Assembly: GCA_019637265.1 (NCBI GenBank)
Contig: JAHBVY010000001.1
Span: 186,001 to 250,000, forward strand
Origin: Polyangiaceae bacterium
Lineage (GTDB): Bacteria; Myxococcota_A; Polyangia; Polyangiales; Polyangiaceae
Direction: 5' to 3'
Length of the DNA: 64,000 bases
This document shows, in pieces, positions 62,848 to 64,000 of the stretch. Position 1 is the stretch's first letter. Every line of letters begins with the position of its first letter. The notes below the pieces were generated by a model, which saw nothing but the letters and a program-made list of their open reading frames with translations, searched no databases and was not told where the DNA came from. A program made the position numbers and the translations under genes.

Positions 62848-62899
62848 TGGAACGGTTGTCCGGAGCGGTTGTCCGGAGCGGTCGTCTGGAGCGGTGTGC
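62848..62899 (+). repeat. Four 13-bp tandem repeats CGGAGCGGTTGTC
   Basis: Units at 62848, 62861, 62874 and 62887; the two middle ones differ by one base, the outer ones by two to four. Confidence 0.8.
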
Positions 62900-62983
62900 G
62901 GCCGCTCGGCGGGCGGTCGATTTTACGCTGAGCCTCGAACTATTCGCTGTTAAAAGAAGCTGCTCCAGGGCGGACGGGGGCGC

Positions 62984-63013
62984 TTGACAAGCCTTGCCCG
63001 GGCTTCCTAACAT
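62984..63013 (+). promoter_or_regulatory. Sigma70-type promoter of the TPR gene
   Basis: Perfect TTGACA (62984-62989), an 18-nt spacer, then TAACAT (63008-63013). The predicted start near 63020 gives a leader of about 140 nt that includes the 18-bp repeats. Confidence 0.7.
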
Positions 63014-63045
63014 CCCCCCGCCCGCACTGGTATGTGTTGATTCTC

Positions 63046-63098
63046 ATTAGGTTTTTGGGCCGTATTAGGTTTTTGAGCCGCGTTAGGTTTCGAGCCGC
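63046..63098 (+). repeat. Three 17-18-bp tandem repeats in a leader
   Basis: Units ATTAGGTTTTTGGGCCGT, ATTAGGTTTTTGAGCCGC and GTTAGGTTTCGAGCCGC, at 63046, 63064 and 63082. They are AT-richer than the surroundings and lie between the predicted transcription start and the gene start. A regulatory binding site array is possible. Confidence 0.8.
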
Positions 63099-63161
63099 CC
63101 AGCTCCCACGCCCAAGATTGTGACAGCGACCGTGGTCAACCCAAGGAAGAAACGAGGACCG

Positions 63162-64000
63162 ATGTCGAGAAAGCGCCTTGCCGCCGCCTGGATTCTCAGC
63201 TCCGCCTGCCTGTTCGGCGGCGTGATCACCTCTGATGCGGTGGCGCAGGAGGTCATCGATCTGGATGAGGATGAGCCGGCGAAGGGCCCGAAGCCGAAGG
63301 CTGGCGGTGACGTCGACATCGATCTGGACGAGGAAGGCGGCTCCACCCCCACGGGGCCGGTCGTCGCTGGCCAGATGACGGAGGAGGCGGCCGCGGCGAA
63401 GAAGCTGTTCGACGGCGAGCGCTGGAGCGAGGCCGCGCTGGAGCTCTACCGGGTGTGGAGCGGGGAGACGGGGGACGATCCGGGTAACCGCCAGCTGGCC
63501 GAGTATTACCTCGCGATCAGCTTGTTCCGCCTGAAGTTCTACCAGTCGAGCTACGTGCTCTTCAGCAACATCGCGGACAACAAGAACCACCTGAAGTTCA
63601 AGGAGACGCTGCTCTGGCTGGCGAAGCTCGCGACGGAGCTGCCGGAGCCCGCCGACATCATCGAGCGGGTAGGTAAGTATTCTGACGACCAGGTGGCGCG
63701 CTTCAACAACCCGCAGCAGCGGGATTTGTTCTGGCAGCTGAACTACATGCTCGGCCGCTACAAGTACCGCAACCGCCAGTTCAACGACGCCATCCGCCTG
63801 TTTCAGAAGGTGGACGCTTCGAGCGAATACTACGTCCGCTCGCAGTTTTTCAGCGGCGTCAGCTACGTCCAGCTCCGCAAGTCGATCCCCGCGGTGAAGT
63901 CCTTCCAGCGGATCGAGAAGGCGATCGACGACGGCGTGAAGGGCGTGGAGGACGAGACCCGCATGCGGGACCTCTCCTACCTCTCGATGGCGCGCACCTA
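63162..64000 (+). CDS. Exported TPR-repeat protein (partial, runs off window)
   Basis: 279 complete codons visible. The signal peptide MSRKRLAAAWILSSACLFGG ends near DAVAQE. An acidic segment (EVIDLDEDEPAKG, GGDVDIDLDEEGG) follows, then TPR-like helices (AKKLFDGERWSEAALELYRV, QLAEYYLAISLFRLKFYQSS, NYMLGRYKYRNRQFNDAIRLF, YYVRSQFFSGVSYVQLRKSI). The ATG follows GAGGACCG. Periplasmic TPR proteins of this shape occur in myxobacterial gliding and envelope complexes (for example GltC-like), but identity is not shown. The 3' end lies outside the window. Confidence 0.85.
   Translation, partial: MSRKRLAAAWILSSACLFGGVITSDAVAQEVIDLDEDEPAKGPKPKAGGDVDIDLDEEGGSTPTGPVVAGQMTEEAAAAKKLFDGERWSEAALELYRVWSGETGDDPGNRQLAEYYLAISLFRLKFYQSSYVLFSNIADNKNHLKFKETLLWLAKLATELPEPADIIERVGKYSDDQVARFNNPQQRDLFWQLNYMLGRYKYRNRQFNDAIRLFQKVDASSEYYVRSQFFSGVSYVQLRKSIPAVKSFQRIEKAIDDGVKGVEDETRMRDLSYLSMART

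Larger units (their letters stand above)
62438..62983. other. Intergenic region with repeats, no supported gene
   Basis: About 550 nt before the TPR gene promoter. It contains the element GGTTGGACGGCACCGCGC joined to a G-rich GGGTTTGGGG (62774-62800) and four 13-bp tandem units based on CGGAGCGGTTGTC (62848-62899). No RNA gene was recognised. Confidence 0.55.

Overview
The window is GC-rich DNA from a myxobacterium-like organism (Myxococcota, probably Polyangiales). The evidence is three Hanks-type Ser/Thr kinases with a single membrane helix and a Pro/Ala-rich tail, a PEGA-domain protein, Gly-rich lipoproteins, two tandem outer-membrane beta-barrels of the myxobacterial type, a VanW-family protein, many Asp/Gly/Cys-rich lipoproteins, and frequent GTG/TTG starts. 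No phage, integrase, transposase, rRNA or CRISPR array was seen. Two tRNA genes (Gly-GCC and His-GTG) are present.

Layout. 0-11 kb is housekeeping: tRNA-Gly, a CPA1 Na+/H+ antiporter, a bifunctional (p)ppGpp synthetase/hydrolase, a HemW-like radical SAM protein, an AidB-like acyl-CoA dehydrogenase, a small membrane protein, a tRNA-dihydrouridine synthase and a DUF1704 (QEGLA) protein. 11.2-21 kb is the accessory heart of the window. A membrane Ser/Thr kinase is translationally coupled to a single-pass protein of unknown family, followed by a PEGA protein and a Gly-rich beta-helix-like lipoprotein. Behind these lie a truncated copy of the unknown protein, an unidentified gene fragment, the 3' end of a further Gly-rich paralogue, and an intact second Gly-rich lipoprotein. 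These are the remains of local tandem duplication and decay, with one breakpoint on a chimeric REP-like palindrome.

21-28 kb: dihydroneopterin aldolase fused to a cupin, an overlapping SDR oxidoreductase with a hexapeptide-repeat insert, a second kinase, enoyl-CoA hydratase, a membrane protein and a RoxA-like ribosomal oxygenase. 28-35 kb: a lipoprotein, a VanW protein, an orphan protein with a histone-H1-like tail, a MiaE-like tRNA hydroxylase and a third kinase. 35-43 kb: an AddAB-type helicase-nuclease. 43-51 kb: patatin, the carboxynorspermidine pathway pair (polyamine synthesis), ribosome recycling factor, a PP2C phosphatase that could counteract the kinases, a lipoprotein, a Cys/Met-metabolism PLP enzyme and tRNA-His. 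51-64 kb: two HAMP membrane proteins without output domains, HEAT-repeat proteins, two beta-barrels with a clear terminator, FtsY, a YraN nuclease, a Cys-rich lipoprotein and the start of a TPR protein running off the window.

The most striking property is the density of small dispersed repeats of several unrelated families. They are the GGCGGGTTTCAAACCCGCC REP-like palindrome, a GGGGCAGGCACGGGGGCC family, short GTCAGC...GCTGAC palindromes, a GCGGTGCCGTCCAACCCCC element, the 19-mer GCCAAACCCCCAACCCCCC, and A-tailed CCAACCCCCCAAAAAAA elements. Several lie inside coding sequences or supply the stop codon. A second global pattern is a TATA-like box only 6-9 nt before the start codon of many genes that lack a ribosome binding site, suggesting leaderless transcripts. 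All calls are from reading the sequence; no database search was run.
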